This document shows positions 8,015 through 18,473 of a stretch of DNA of 23,490 bases, piece after piece. Under the pieces are notes generated by a model. The model did no database searches. It saw only the letters and a program-made list of their open reading frames with translations, and was not told the DNA's origin. Position numbers and translations under genes: made by a program. Within the stretch, counting starts at the first letter, position 1. Each line of letters begins with the position of its first letter. Source of the stretch: Isohypsibius dastychi (taxonomy: Eukaryota > Tardigrada > Eutardigrada > Parachela > Isohypsibiidae); assembly GCA_034696485.1 (NCBI GenBank), contig JAQIWT010000318.1, positions 1 to 23,490 of the forward strand, in the 5' to 3' direction.

Positions 8015-10993
8015 TCAAACAAGGACGCTCGTCAACAGATTCATTTCATTTGCATCGGAATAAACTGTCTCACAAGATTCTTCAACCCATGAAATTTGCC
8101 TGTTCTGAATTAGAATTTCGTGTCGGGAATTCGATGCAGACTGAACATCAAATTCGGCGGCAACAAGTGTGTAACACTGCGCATAGGTCCTACATTGTAA
8201 CACAATTCTTCTCGCCGTAACGTATTGCTCCTACCTTGCGGGTTCGAGTGGGCGGTATGCTTCTTTTGGATATCTTCTTTCCCCCAGTCTTATGACCAGC
8301 CTCCCTCCTACTGAAGCTATTCCATATGGCTTGGTGTCCGACGAGCGATCGATTCCTGGGAACCCGATAAATTGAGTTCCGAAAAGTGCGAAACAAAGTA
8401 AATATTGCTTTACGATAAAGAGTATTCCATAGATCGGTACGCGGATCATAACATCGAAGCATCGATCTGTATACACCCTGTGTTTCACGGAGTTCCTCGT
8501 CTTGAGCTGTGAAAGAAATGGTTGAAGATTACCTAGCACTGCCAGCAGCAAACAGTGAGTTTTACCATAAAAGTAGATCAGTCCATCGTTGTGGCTACAA
8601 AACTCATTGTACTCCCCAGGGGAAGACGAAACGAAAGGACAGTCTGATTTTTTGGTCCAGCACGACGTGGCATGATTGTAGTGATGAGTTTCGTTGAAGG
8701 GCAGAAGATCAAATTCGGTGTCCGAATTCACGATTCTTTTCGGTGCACAGAGGAAGACATAAAAGCCATCTTCAACCGCGACATTAACTGAGTGAATGAA
8801 ATAATAAAAGGGGAACCGATGATGTGAACGTTGAGTTGGGTCACTCAGAGGGTAACAGGACATCCACTGACTGATTAATGTCGGATAAGGTGCTGATTCC
8901 ATACCGAAGTGGAAAATATACAGGTCGTCGTTGCATGTGGCCATTCCTGAGATCAACCCATTAGACGATCAACAACCTGATCTCGAGGAATGCATTTAAG
9001 AAATCATCAGATTTACCATAGTGTTCGCTAATATCTGGCAACGTGAATTTGCTCCAAGTGTCGGTGGCTAAACAGTACTTCAGCACCAGGTCTTGGAAAT
9101 TGCTGTCATGTGCCACAGATGCAGACATGTACAAGTCGCCTTGAGATGATCGACAAAGATGCCTCCCGGGACGAATATTTTTGGGAATCTTCGAGAACCA
9201 TTTTACTGTGGCGGAGATTGGGTCAAGCAGACCCACTAAACTTTTTTCGTACTCGGTAACTGAACCGTCTGCGTCTGCTGCAACTAGCGAAGGAGTTCGA
9301 GTTCTATATCCTTGGTTAAAAATGATCACGCCGGAGAGGAAGCCTTGAATTAAAAATCGTTGTTAGTGGAGCAACGGTGATCATTGGATAAATGGCTTTG
9401 TGGTTAAATGGAACGGGGGGGGGGGGGTGAGACCTGAAGCAGAGTCGCTCACGTTAAATTTGGTCATAGTTTGGAATTTTAAAGTTTTCCAAGTTTTACA
9501 AACTTTGAACTATGCTCCCGAGTAAAACTACATATGATCGATTATAAATTTGATCATACTTTTGACAAATGTAAGAAGAGGAAACTATTTGTCGATCTGA
9601 AAAAATGTGATCTGTTCCATAATTAATAAACAAGCAAAAATGGAATAATCGGGAAACTCAGAAATGCCTACCTTGACTCATTTTTATATAAGGCATGTAT
9701 AGTACGACCGTTCGATTACAAAAATCTTTCAGTTTCTTTGAAAAAAGAAAGGTACGCTCAAGCCGGCCCACTTTTGCTGCGTTTATTCCAGACAAAACGG
9801 ATTTTTTCCCGTTTCATGGATATCGTGAGAGAAGATGTTTCTAGACAAACTATAATTCCAGGATGAAAGCGATTGAAAATGCAATACCCTGGTTTGTTTT
9901 GGAAGCTCACTTGGACGTTGATGCCCTTACTACTGCTCTGACTGATCACTGGTCTCTTGATGTAGTGTATCAGCCCGAAGTGCATCCAGCAAAGTCATGA
10001 CTATGAACAGAATTTTCAGTTTACTTACCTGAATTTCTCAAATGATATTTTGGATGATTAACTTCGAACGACCGATTTTCTCCATTATGTAGCTCACGCG
10101 CCTCTTGAATGAGAGGTTGTGCCAGCCGGCAAAGATCACCGTTAACCTGAATCTGTTTCTCAATGCGCCCCAATGCAGATTTCTAAAGCAGATGACGGTA
10201 TCGATGCTGTATAATGCAGCGTCAGATGAAAATATCTCACCTCCATAAGTGGGAAGCGGACAGCATCCAGAACTAGTGACAGGTTTTTGAGCCGTTTTTC
10301 TGGGTCAAATTCGTACCATGCTTTAGCTGCATCCCAGCACATCTCTTCGTTTTCAATCATCAGGTCATCTGACTGGAAAAAATTCACCATCTAGGGAGGA
10401 AAGAAACGGCTTCAACAATCGATGCCGAGATTGCACCTATCTCCCGGTATACGAACCTCAGAATAATCAAAGGATATGTAGTCTCCAGCTTTGCAGATTT
10501 CGTTGCCGTGCTCCAGTATCATCGCAAATATTTTGTTTTCCAGCTGGTGATAATCGTGCTGTTTGGCAAAACGAAAAGTCATGACATAATCCTCAACGCC
10601 GGTACTCTGCAGGAGATAATTTTCGCATAGTGTTTGGAGAGATGGCACAATAAAGTATTTCGCCAGAACCATTGTTTCCAATACGTTGTTTCCATTCAGA
10701 TCAATATCCGATGTGAGGCAATAGTTTACCACCCTAAAGACGAAACATATATTAGAGTACGTTCACTTAGCTTTCGACAGTCGTCACCGTTCGAGTCCTT
10801 CAAAAGCGATGTCCATCAGCTCGAACTCATTTTTCCCCGATTCCAAGGGCGATTCCAAGAGTTTCTTGAAGTACAAACTTGATTTCTTTAATTGGCGCCT
10901 ACTGCATTTCAACGATTCCTGTGATGTCGGACAAATCAGAGTCACAATGGAGTCAAATGACTGACAAGTGAAGCTGGTGGATTCGGTCGACAT
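8015..10993 (-). CDS. BTB-BACK-kelch protein, probable cullin-3 substrate adaptor
   Basis: Nine exons join in frame: 10993-10788, 10733-10457, 10390-10241, 10182-10029, 9343-9017, 8946-8566, 8506-8414, 8355-8235, 8189-8015 (627 codons plus TGA), a usual length for the family. Most introns are 45-70 nt; the fourth is 685 nt and contains a G13 run. Residues about 10-105 form a BTB domain (FDSIVTLICP, YFKKLLES, then VLAKYFIVPSLQTLCENYL). Residues about 106-262 form a BACK domain (EDYVMTFRFAKQHDY, WDAAKAWYEFDPEKR, AVRFPLME). Residues about 263-600 are diverged kelch-type blades (LVLKYCLATDTWSKF, LRCYDPRTDLWNTL, GIASVGGRLVIRLG); the paired glycines are mostly lost. The LLE after YFKK could serve as the phi-x-E contact for CUL3. 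Family knowledge: such proteins bring substrates to CUL3 ubiquitin ligases through the kelch propeller. The target is unknown. The start was chosen at the ATG just before the BTB fold; another in-frame ATG lies 12 nt upstream. Confidence 0.9.
9415..9427. repeat. Poly(dG) run, 13 nt, inside the long kelch-gene intron
   Basis: Uninterrupted G13 in the 685-nt fourth intron; on the transcribed strand it is C13. An ORF in the same intron (minus 9985-9758) is not needed, because the flanking exons already join in phase 1. Confidence 0.95.
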
Positions 10994-11132
10994 TATCATC
11001 AGCAAAAATTAAGCCTTTTTGTTTGAGTCGAGATACTTCTTATGGCTTCTCTAATATTTACCAGTAGTGCAAGGGTGTTATCTTGCAGCGGAAACGATGC
11101 GAGTGAGTAAAACCTTGCTCGTTTTTCATCTA

Positions 11133-11139
11133 TTTATAC
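11133..11139 (-). promoter_or_regulatory. TATA box of the BTB-BACK-kelch gene
   Basis: The minus strand reads TGTATAAATAG, a consensus TATA element 140 nt upstream of the ATG at 10993. It predicts a start site near 11105 and a 5' UTR of about 110 nt with no evident intron. No other TATA-like sequence lies between it and the ATG. Confidence 0.5.
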
Positions 11140-11791
11140 ACTCAGGCCATAGAGAGAGCCCCACCGTCACTGCTCGGAATAATTTGTTATCGACGTGACT
11201 GTTTCATCGACCAGTCTTGGTCACGGTGAGCATGCTGCCTGCAAAGCTACTATGAGGAGTGTCATCTTTCTGTCTTTCTAAGTCGGCTTATGGAAATTAT
11301 AAAATGTTACAGGTTGAATGAAAAGCCTTGTGTACATACAGTAGTTTTGGGAGACGAGTATGCAGCGAATGTGGACATTGAGGTGGTTCAGACAACCCCG
11401 CATTAATTGATAATCCTACTTGAACCAACTTAGACATTCTGTCTGTACAAGTGACTTACGATAGAAAAAAGGATTCTTTTGTTTCAACTTGAATAACGCC
11501 ATTTAATGCCGAACTATCTCAGTTGGTAGTTGATCGTAAGAGCACCACAGCGTGTTGGTTTTCTCTTTCACACTGCGAACCCTATGTCCGGAAAAACAGT
11601 TTACTACTTTTACACAAAATTCTTAGCATTTTGTCATAAGAAGGGAGAGTTTTTGAACATCCAAGTATATCTCAGCCAGCGTTGCATCGTTTAATGATAT
11701 TTTGACCGGTAGGCAAATCCGGACCACATTAACCCCCCCCCCCCCCCAACATAGTGGTTAGCGCAGTAGCTGGCAGTTTTCTTGGCTAAGT
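11140..11791. other. Intergenic stretch with a C15 run
   Basis: No coding signal on either strand. It holds a 15-nt C run (11733-11747). Two fragments resemble a tRNA A box (near 11516-11532 and 11752-11765), but neither continues into a tRNA fold. The foldback element starts at its right edge. Confidence 0.5.
11733..11747. repeat. Poly(dC) run, 15 nt
   Basis: Uninterrupted C15, 45 bp before the left end of the foldback element. Confidence 0.95.
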
Positions 11792-13490
11792 AGAACGCAT
11801 GTAGCCGGCCAGAAACTTGATTCCTTGCTGCAAGGAATCAAGTTTCCTGCCGGGCGAAAACATTGATCCGGCCAGAAACTTGATTTCACATTTAACTCAA
11901 TCCAAAGTTTTCTGCTCGTTTGAAAATTCTGAAAAAATGTATTATTAGATATTTATACCACGCAGATGCGAATATGAACAAACAGACTCAAATTCTTGGT
12001 ATTCAACAGTGAAAAACAGTAAATCATGGTTCCTGCCGGCCTCATTTAGGTGGAATCACCATTTCTGCCTGCAAATTCGTAATTTCTCAACAGCCCGCAA
12101 TCACATCGTACGTGCTTTCACGTCAGACGTGGTACTGTGGTTCAACTTCCTCTGGATATGAACTCGGCATCGAGCTCCATGCAAAAAATCAACAATCAAG
12201 TTTCTAGCCGCAGACTGACTCCGGCACAGAACTTGACGGCGGCTCCTTTGAAGAATCAAGTTTCTCGCCGGGCCAAAACCTTGACATTTCGGCAAAATCC
12301 ATGATGCAGCTGATTTATTGGTATGCGAAAAGGTCAGATTAACAAAACGAAAACATCTTAATCTCACCAGACAACAAGGAAGCAATTCACGGTCGGCGCC
12401 TTTAATGTCTGGTTTTTCTCGATAATCTCAAACAAAATAAGTTCATTAGAAGGAAAACTGATTGGTTTCTGAGGTCTGCAGAGATGCTCACGTACGAACC
12501 ATCATCAAAAACGAGTCCTAAACAGAATGTTGGTCAGGGTCGAATGGCAGTGAATGGCGGCGAGTTTCGATCTCACCTCAAGAGATTCAGTGGCACCTTG
12601 ATCATTGCCAAATCCAACTCAGAGATAAGACTGACTCAACAGAGGAATGTTTACATTGTATCATTGAACTTCATCATCATGTTCGCGAACAGTTTCATTT
12701 ATTCATATTCCTTATCGCCAAAATGCATGGGATTCGTGCAGGAGCAGAACGAAGAACATTGTCACGAGAAGCAGAGCCAAAAACATTTAAGGCAAAAGCA
12801 CGGCCAGGATTTCGTTTTTTATGTGACTTTGCTGTTGGACGGTTGCCTGTTGACTATGCGCTTAGTGTACCATTTTCAAACTCTGATACATGCATGACCT
12901 CCTTCTCTGAAGAGATTTGAGACGTTCTTGTTTTTTTTAATTTGAGCTGTTCGCTAAGTTATAAGCGGTGCGGCATCATGGTTTTTGCCGAAATATCAAG
13001 GTTTTGGCCCGGCGAGAAACTTGATTCTTCCAAGGAGCCGCCGTCAAGTTCTGTGCCGGAGTCAGTCTGCGGCTAGAAACTTGATTGTTGCTTTTTTGCA
13101 TGGAGCTCGATGCCGAGTTCATATCCAGAGGAAGTTGAACCACAGTACCACGTCTGACGTGAAAGCACGTACGATGTGATTGCGGGCTGTTGAGAAATTA
13201 CGAATTTGCAGGCAGAAATGGTGATTCCACCTAAATGAGGCCGGCAGGAACCATGATTTACTGTTTTTCACTGTTGAATACCAAGAATTTGAGTCTGTTT
13301 GTTCATATTCGCATCTGCGTGGTATAAATATCTAATAATACATTTTTTCAGAATTTTCAAACGGGCAGAAAACTTTGGGTTGAGTTAAATGTGAAATCAA
13401 GTTTCTGGCCGGATCAATGTTATCGCCCGGCAGGAAACTTGATTCCTTGCTGCAAGGAATCGAGTTTCTGGCCGGCTACAAACGCATTCT
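11792..13490. mobile_element. Foldback transposable element with ~518-bp terminal inverted repeats
   Basis: Left arm 11792-12308 and right arm 12972-13490 are reverse complements with only scattered substitutions and very small indels. The ends read agaa(c/t)gc(a/g)t...gtagccggcc. Each arm contains a motif close to ggccagaaacttgatt several times in alternating orientation (left arm near 11805, 11835, 11874, 12198, 12252). Near each end, two copies form an almost perfect palindrome (11812-11846 with 17-bp stems and a 1-nt centre; 13434-13468 with one mismatch). The 663-bp centre (12309-12971) carries an ATG ORF at 12484-12897 (137 codons) without recognisable transposase features, so the element is probably non-autonomous. 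The arms translate into matching ORFs (minus near 12285-12101, plus 12985-13179) only because they are copies. No clear target-site duplication was found (flanks ctaagt and gacagg). Superfamily not assigned. Confidence 0.8.
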
Positions 13491-13502
13491 GACAGGGTCT
13501 CA

Positions 13503-13707
13503 TTAAACAGTTGACTGTTTCGTTCGGTCAACAAAATCGTCCACATCTTCGAATGAACTGGGAGATGGATCCGAAAACCTAGGGATGCATTTCCATCGAT
13601 ATTCAAACAAACAGCGGCGCAGGGATCTACTGACATGGATTCATGCAAAGCTTCAATCCGGGAAGGGCAACAACAAGAATTGAAATCAGCAAACGAAGGG
13701 TCTTCAT
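13503..13707 (-). CDS. Small secreted peptide, 50 residues, two exons
   Basis: Exon 13707-13631 and exon 13578-13503 join across a 52-nt GT-AG intron (phase 2), giving 50 codons and TAA. Residues 1-21 are a typical signal peptide: MKTLRLL followed by a hydrophobic ISILVVALPG core. The mature part starts near LCMNPCQ, has two or three cysteines (CMNPC) and then an acidic stretch (FEDVDDFVD) ending RTKQSTV. No known family is recognised. The ATG is the first after a strong TATA box about 70 nt upstream. The stop codon is only 12 bp from the right end of the foldback element, so the 3' UTR and any poly(A) signal must come from the element's inverted repeat. I see no copy of the gene beyond the left arm, so it is not part of the duplication. 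Confidence 0.65.
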
Positions 13708-13774
13708 TATCAAAGAAGGTGATTTCTACAGCTTTGGGGTGTGAAACGTTCAATTGACAGACCGAGGGAGTCCG

Positions 13775-13781
13775 TTTTATA
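13775..13781 (-). promoter_or_regulatory. TATA box of the small secreted peptide gene
   Basis: The minus strand reads GGGTATAAAACGG, a full TATA consensus. A start site about 25-30 nt downstream would lie near tgtcaattg, giving a 5' UTR of roughly 45 nt before the ATG at 13707. Confidence 0.6.
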
Positions 13782-14580
13782 CCCGGATCTTAACTTGTAT
13801 TCCCATTCTTTTGTGGCAGAGCCTAGCGTGCTCGCCCTTCAGTACTAGCATCGGACCCAAAATACCAGAATAGTTCTTACGACACACATTTGCTGTTAGC
13901 AAACGATTTTGTAGTGTCGTAGAAAGAGCATTTGGAGTGGACTACTGGGCGGAAATTGCTATCTCGTCGATTCGATTTTTCATGTGATTTGATGGAGATC
14001 TGCATCACTGGTTCTAAATTTGCACGAGGCAACGATAGGTTCGACCTTAACTTCGATCAAGTTCAAATTCAGCATCACCGGGTCCTACAGATCGAAATTC
14101 AGGACATCCCGTCCCTGGTTTACAATGGTAGGAGGTACCACATTTTGCGACATTGACGAACTTTCCGATGAGTTTGTACGAAAATTACCTGCGAAAATCC
14201 ATTACGTCTATTTTGTGTCATCCTGAGAATTACATGAGCCTCTCGATTTAGATGACGTGCTGAGATACAAAGGACAAAAGAAGATAGAGTCGATAATGAA
14301 AACTTCGGCTAGCTGACTACGTAAACCCTACAAATTTCTTAAAATTAGTCAGCTTCTGCGTTGGGAATTCAATGGTTCTGTGACACGCTTAACAAAATTT
14401 TAGTTTTTCATTAAGGAACTCGGTTGGCGGTCCGTCAGGAATTCAGCGAAATGTTCGCTAGTTTATCTGTCAGACGTTCAGTAGTATGTTCTCAGTGAAT
14501 ACAGTTCTATTCAGGAATTGATCCGGTCCTTTATCTACAACGTACCGAATTCCTGTTGAGTACCGCACGTTTTACTAGTG
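13782..14580. other. Stretch with short plus-strand ORFs of unclear status
   Basis: A plus-strand segment from the ATG near 13992 to about 14127 reads like protein (GNDRFDLNFDQ) and reaches a possible donor (atggtaggag). A second open segment to 14226 contains DELSDEFVRKLPAKIHYVYF. I could not join them with confident splice sites or recognise a domain. The rest shows nothing. Confidence 0.25.
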
Positions 14581-15262
14581 ATGCCCTACGTACTTCAAAT
14601 CAAATTTTCGAACTCACGCAAATGCAGAGAACAGCTAACAGCGGAGTTTCAACTATCTTTTTGGTTTATGACCTCCAGTGTTCTACAGTTTTGTTCCCAA
14701 ATAATTATGCAGTCGAAGAGTCACAAGTCGGATTTTCCGGTTGAGCTCTTAAAGCTTCAGTCTAAGTAGAGCAACAAAGCGGGTTGTAGACCAGCTTCAC
14801 GGTTTATACATTGTAGATCTAGTTTTCTATCTTACAAAAAAATATCAATTCATGGGTAAATGCAAACGCCTTGCCGGAAAGCTGACCAAAGTTATTCACA
14901 ATGAAAAATTCATGCAGCGAACCGAACGAAGACTGACTGGTAAATGGGAGTGGAACACGTTCAACTTTGTCCTTGAGCTGATCAGGTTTCTATTTTTCTC
15001 AAAAATGTACTTGTGGAATTCAACTGAAAATTCGGTTTTCACATGAAAAAAACTATTTTCAGTTCTCATCAACTGTAGCCAGTTTGAGGCTTACCTGTTG
15101 CGGTACTCTATTGCTTCCAATCTTATGAATCTTATGAGCCCAAATCGAACTGTTCTTGCTCGTTATTCTTTGTCCGATGAAAATATTCGTCGAGCAAAGC
15201 ATTACTCACGTTCCTCAGACTTTGGTATCGACGGCCCTCAATTTTTTCTCTCAGCAACCTGA
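14581..15262 (+). pseudogene. Broken coding remnant, possibly a membrane protein
   Basis: Three open segments read in order on the plus strand. From the ATG at 14581, a frame with a hydrophobic stretch (LSFWFMTSSVLQFCSQII) ends at a stop at 14767-14769. A second frame, open from about 14755, continues through LHGLYIVDLVFYL and a basic region to a good donor at 14940 (ACTG then GTAAAT). After the acceptor at 15062 (ctattttcag) the frame resumes in matching phase 1 for 66 more codons (LINCSQFEAYLLRYS onward) to TGA at 15262. The first two segments overlap but need a one-base shift near 14755-14766, hence the pseudogene call. The split hydrophobic and basic pattern is compatible with a multi-pass receptor, but no family is recognised. 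An alternative is a shorter gene starting at the ATG at 14852. Confidence 0.4.
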
Positions 15263-15453
15263 GACTGTCGGTCGAATAATCGAGTGACAGTTCATTGACC
15301 CAGTTCAAGAGAAGAATCGTCTGATTGTTGACGATAAGATGGGGCTCACGGATTGAATGAGGTTAGAAATTCTTATGACCACTACTTCCACTACTTTCAA
15401 GACCTCAGTCTGTCTTGCTATAATTCACTGGATTATTCTGGTTGACAACTGCG

Positions 15454-16395
15454 ATGGAGCTATTCATTCGAAAAAGCTGGCTTTTCATCCTGTTCCTGCA
15501 GGGATATCTTGTTGGTAATGTAACGAAACAATAGTACATACAGTATGAAGTAGCTTTCGGTTTTGTGCTTTGTCTTCAGATTCCGCCCCCAACACAGAGT
15601 TTCAAACTACACTTTCACATCCTGATGGTAAGCTCAGTTAACTATGGCGAAACGGTGGTGGTTCGAGAAACGGTGCAGCTGCTATAAAGCTGCGTTCAGC
15701 TCAAAACTATGGGATGTTTTTTAGCATTCAGAGAGCTGAAATTCTGATATTGTTACTGGTTGATGGTTGATATTTCAAAGTGTTGCAGAAACCGCCCGTC
15801 CGGACTTCCGAGAAAACATGCCAGAGCTACGACTAAGCCAAAAAATTGATTGGGGAAAGAAACCCGGTGACTACGCGGTACGTACCCATTTTCCGTCTTG
15901 AATATCTTCGAAGTTCCTGCATACTGCTTCGCAGGCGTTGTTTGAGAAGAAAGTTGGTCCACACTGCTGCCCAGTCCATCGTGCAACCATCCGCATCGGC
16001 CCATACGAACCACTAAGGACGCTGTTCACTCCAGTCGTTTTTTGTGCCAACTCCACCCTTACCTGGACGCTAGTTCCTGACACAGTCTTCTCGAGCGACT
16101 ACTTTGAGGTCGACAGTCAAACAGGAGCGTTCAGTTACGTCAAATCGCCTTTCTCAGAGAACCCGAAACCTACCAGTAGCATGGGATCGGAACTCTCACT
16201 CAGCTTGATCATCAGAAACAACAACGTATTTGACGTAAGATTCTTCAGATGAATATCAAATGATTTTTGTAGGAGCTTTGACCCCTTCCAAATTACCCTT
16301 TTTTGCAGAATTGCGACCTTGTCGTGACCGTATACTTCGTCTCACCAGATACGGATCCACGAGATCGAAGAATTTCACCCACCCTAAATGAGTAG
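15454..16395 (+). CDS. Secreted beta-rich protein, possible cadherin-like fold, 194 residues
   Basis: Five exons join in frame: 15454-15514, 15580-15627, 15789-15877, 15935-16234, 16309-16395 (phases 1, 1, 0, 0; TAG stop). Residues 1-20 form a signal peptide (MELFIRK, then SWLFILFLQGYLV). After a short linker and a charged segment (ELRLSQKIDWGKKPGDYA) comes a domain with GPHCCPVHRATI, a third cysteine (VVFCANSTLTWTL), then YFEVDSQTGAFSYV, LSLSLIIRNN and DLVVTVYFV, ending with a polar tail. The pattern FEVDSQTG followed by paired beta strands recalls cadherin-like domains (F-x-I/V-D-x-x-T-G), but the calcium-binding motifs of classical cadherins are absent. NST is a potential glycosylation site. 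There is no membrane segment, so the protein is probably secreted. Neighbouring models downstream may be paralogues. Confidence 0.75.
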
Positions 16396-17579
16396 GCCTG
16401 ACGGAATTACGTTATCACATACGTAATCTTTCATTTCCATATAACTTTTACTAGCGTTCCGTTCTTCGACGAATTTTTGTGGTAATCCGAACGCTTTACC
16501 AGTGTAAAATTACCTCCATGTTGGTTGACCATAGAAAAATATCGACGGTATCGAACTAAAAGCATGGAAAGGGAAATGTAATCTCAATCAACCACGTTTC
16601 TAGTACTGTTTGTGTTATCTTTCAAACTTAGTTTCACATATTATACGGAGAAATGAATGCTCAGAATACCCACTTCTATGATTTTCGAGCGCAAATCGAT
16701 ATTCTTGATAGTACTAACTATGAAATGATTTACGAATGTATGCTCATCAGCTCATGCTGCCTTTCCTGGCCACCGTTATCGATGGAACCACGGTGGTCCA
16801 GTGATGATGATAACTCCATCCCACTTTCCAGTGAGCTTGGCCGATTGTAACGGTTACTTCGACTCCTCTATTTTGTTGAAACTGGGCTTCGCAATCCCGT
16901 TTTTTTTGAACCGTCGCTATTCATAAACCAAGTATTAGTAACCATTCGCTTTCTTGAATCGGCTCGAACCTCTTTTTTCTGATTACTGTGGTCCACAAAC
17001 CCCATGTTTTTTAATTCTTTTCCAATTTAAGCATAAACATTAGTTCTTCACGTGAATGGGATATGCAGTTGTTCCTTATCGCACAAGCCTCAAATGAGCA
17101 AATACAGTATTATCAATGTACCATCGGCTCACTCAGAAGTTTGTCTTAAACCATTCGACTAGTGATAACTGTAACATCATATAAGATGACCACTTGAGGT
17201 CAGAGGCATGACTGCGCCGCCACTATTCTGGTCATCGATGAAATTACTGTGTTTTCAAGCAACAACATGTTTTTCTGGTATCCAAACTGTAACAGTGGTA
17301 TCAGTGCGGTATTTTCAGTTTGTTATCCACCAAGGTTGAACTCAGTAAAACTTGTTTTAAAAGTGTTGATCACTTTCCCGCATGAGCCAATGTCCACTGC
17401 TGTGCCTTACACCGTTCACCCTAAGATGCTGCGGGCAAAATCTGCCAAATGCTTGCAAAACAGATTTGCCGATTTGCCGATTTGCCTCATCGAGTTTCGT
17501 GATTTGACAAGGATCACTCGCAGGTATTTTGTGTTGATATTGGCTGTTTGTGCTGTCTAGTATCAACGTCCCCGAGGAG
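16396..17579. other. Intergenic stretch without a supported gene
   Basis: Short plus-strand ORFs at 16653-16850 and 17249-17560 lack signal peptides, domains and partner exons. A small tandem of gatttgcc occurs three times near 17463-17486. No AATAAA lies close behind the stop at 16395. Nothing else is recognisable. Confidence 0.4.
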
Positions 17580-17916
17580 ATGCTACTTTCCACTGTAATA
17601 TTTTTGACTGTGCTGCTGAATAGACCAGGAAAATGCGAAGTGGCTTTTTCACCCGAAATAATTGCATCTCCCGAGAAAACGCCGCCCAGCTTCGGTCAGT
17701 ATGACAACTGTGCGTTTTTGTTCCCATCCAGACCCGCAGTCCATTCCACATCCTCTGCTGACCAGTATGGAATTTATGACCTCTCCAGGCCCCTGGGAAG
17801 TCCGGATGCCAGACCCATGTAAGCTTATTTATGGCTACGATTACAACGAAATAACCGATTTGATTCAAAGTTCGATTAAAAAGGCTCGCCAACCTACTCC
17901 CGATAAGACCACTTAA
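17580..17916 (+). CDS. Putative secreted protein, signal-peptide exon plus second exon
   Basis: The ATG at 17580 opens a signal peptide (MLLSTVIFLTVLLNRPGKCE). Exon 17580-17694 (phase 1) and exon 17732 onward join over a 37-nt intron (ttcg/gtcagt ... catccag/accc) to TAA at 17916, giving 99 residues. An alternative donor at 17819 (cccat/gtaagc) would end the second exon after VRMPDP and lead to exons I could not place with confidence. A signal-peptide exon followed by a phase-1 junction matches the gene at 15454, which suggests, but does not prove, common origin. The very short intron lowers confidence. No domain is recognised. Confidence 0.45.
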
Positions 17917-18384
17917 GCTCCCGTATGCCGTATGCAAGTTGAACAGCTTTGCTTTTTGGTGAACAGACCCAATTAAACTTTGTTCCGGGGCATGCCTGAA
18001 TGACATTGATGACCTTTCTACTGCTCACACCACGCATGTCCCGATTACGGTAGAAGCAAGCTTCGTCTCCGCCAAAAAAATCGCAAACTACAGCAGACAT
18101 TTCAGGCACGGCATTAGGATGAAAATGTCCCATAGTTCTTGGCGGAGATGAAGTAATAATTCCCTGAGATTTTCACCAGGGCTCTCATCACACGAGCTGC
18201 CACTCACATTAGAATTATTCCTACGGACACGAAGTCACTGTCACTTGCTATTCTTCACGCGTCACCTGTCGCTCTTTTAACCTTTTAGCCATAAAAATGG
18301 ATGGGCAAAACGTTGTGCTGTAGACGGTTGCCCATGGGAATTCACCCACGTGCATGAACATCGCCGTATGCCTTAATATTGCAG

Positions 18385-18473
18385 ATTCGTCCTCGATAAG
18401 CGCCACGGGAGCGCCGATGACCAATATTTCGGTGGTGACAGTCCTACCTGCTGTGACGATCATGCAACATTCG
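18385..18473 (+). pseudogene. Orphan exon resembling part of the 15454 secreted protein
   Basis: Between an acceptor (ttaatattgcag) and a strong donor (GGTAAGT), 29 codons read open, from FVLDKRHGSADD through GGDSPTCCDDHATF. Aligned by eye with KKPGDYA...VGPHCCPVHRATI of the upstream secreted-protein gene, the shared pattern is K(R/K)xG...(S/G)PxCCxxHxAT. No upstream exon of matching phase 2 was found. Downstream phase-1 acceptors lead to stops within a few codons. It is best read as a relic of a paralogue. In another frame the same DNA could encode a first exon (ATG at 18417) that joins 18898 in phase 0. Confidence 0.35.

Noticed and set aside
9758-9985. Minus-strand ORF of 75 codons between kelch exons
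   Set aside because: The flanking exons (10182-10029 and 9343-9017) already join in phase 1 to give a continuous protein, and this frame cannot be entered through any acceptor without a stop.
11510-11590. tRNA-like A box (ctatctcagttggtag)
   Set aside because: No acceptor stem, anticodon arm or proper B box follows; a second A-box-like fragment near 11752 is equally isolated. At most these are old tRNA-derived SINE debris.
12101-13179. Two nearly identical ORFs on opposite strands (12101-12385 minus and 12985-13179 plus)
   Set aside because: They are the same DNA read from the two inverted arms of the foldback element; the frames contain motif-array sequence and no domain.
17563-18133. Minus-strand ORFs of 147 and 79 codons, one with four cysteines (CDFFGGDEACFY...)
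   Set aside because: They lie antisense to and just beyond the 17580 secreted-protein model, and have no signal peptide, partner exon or poly(A) signal. The Cys-containing one remains a weak possibility.
18283-18384. Open plus-strand stretch containing CAVDGCPWEF and several histidines, resembling a zinc finger
   Set aside because: Cys/His spacing does not fit a C2H2 finger, and the intron needed to reach the next exon would be about 19 nt.
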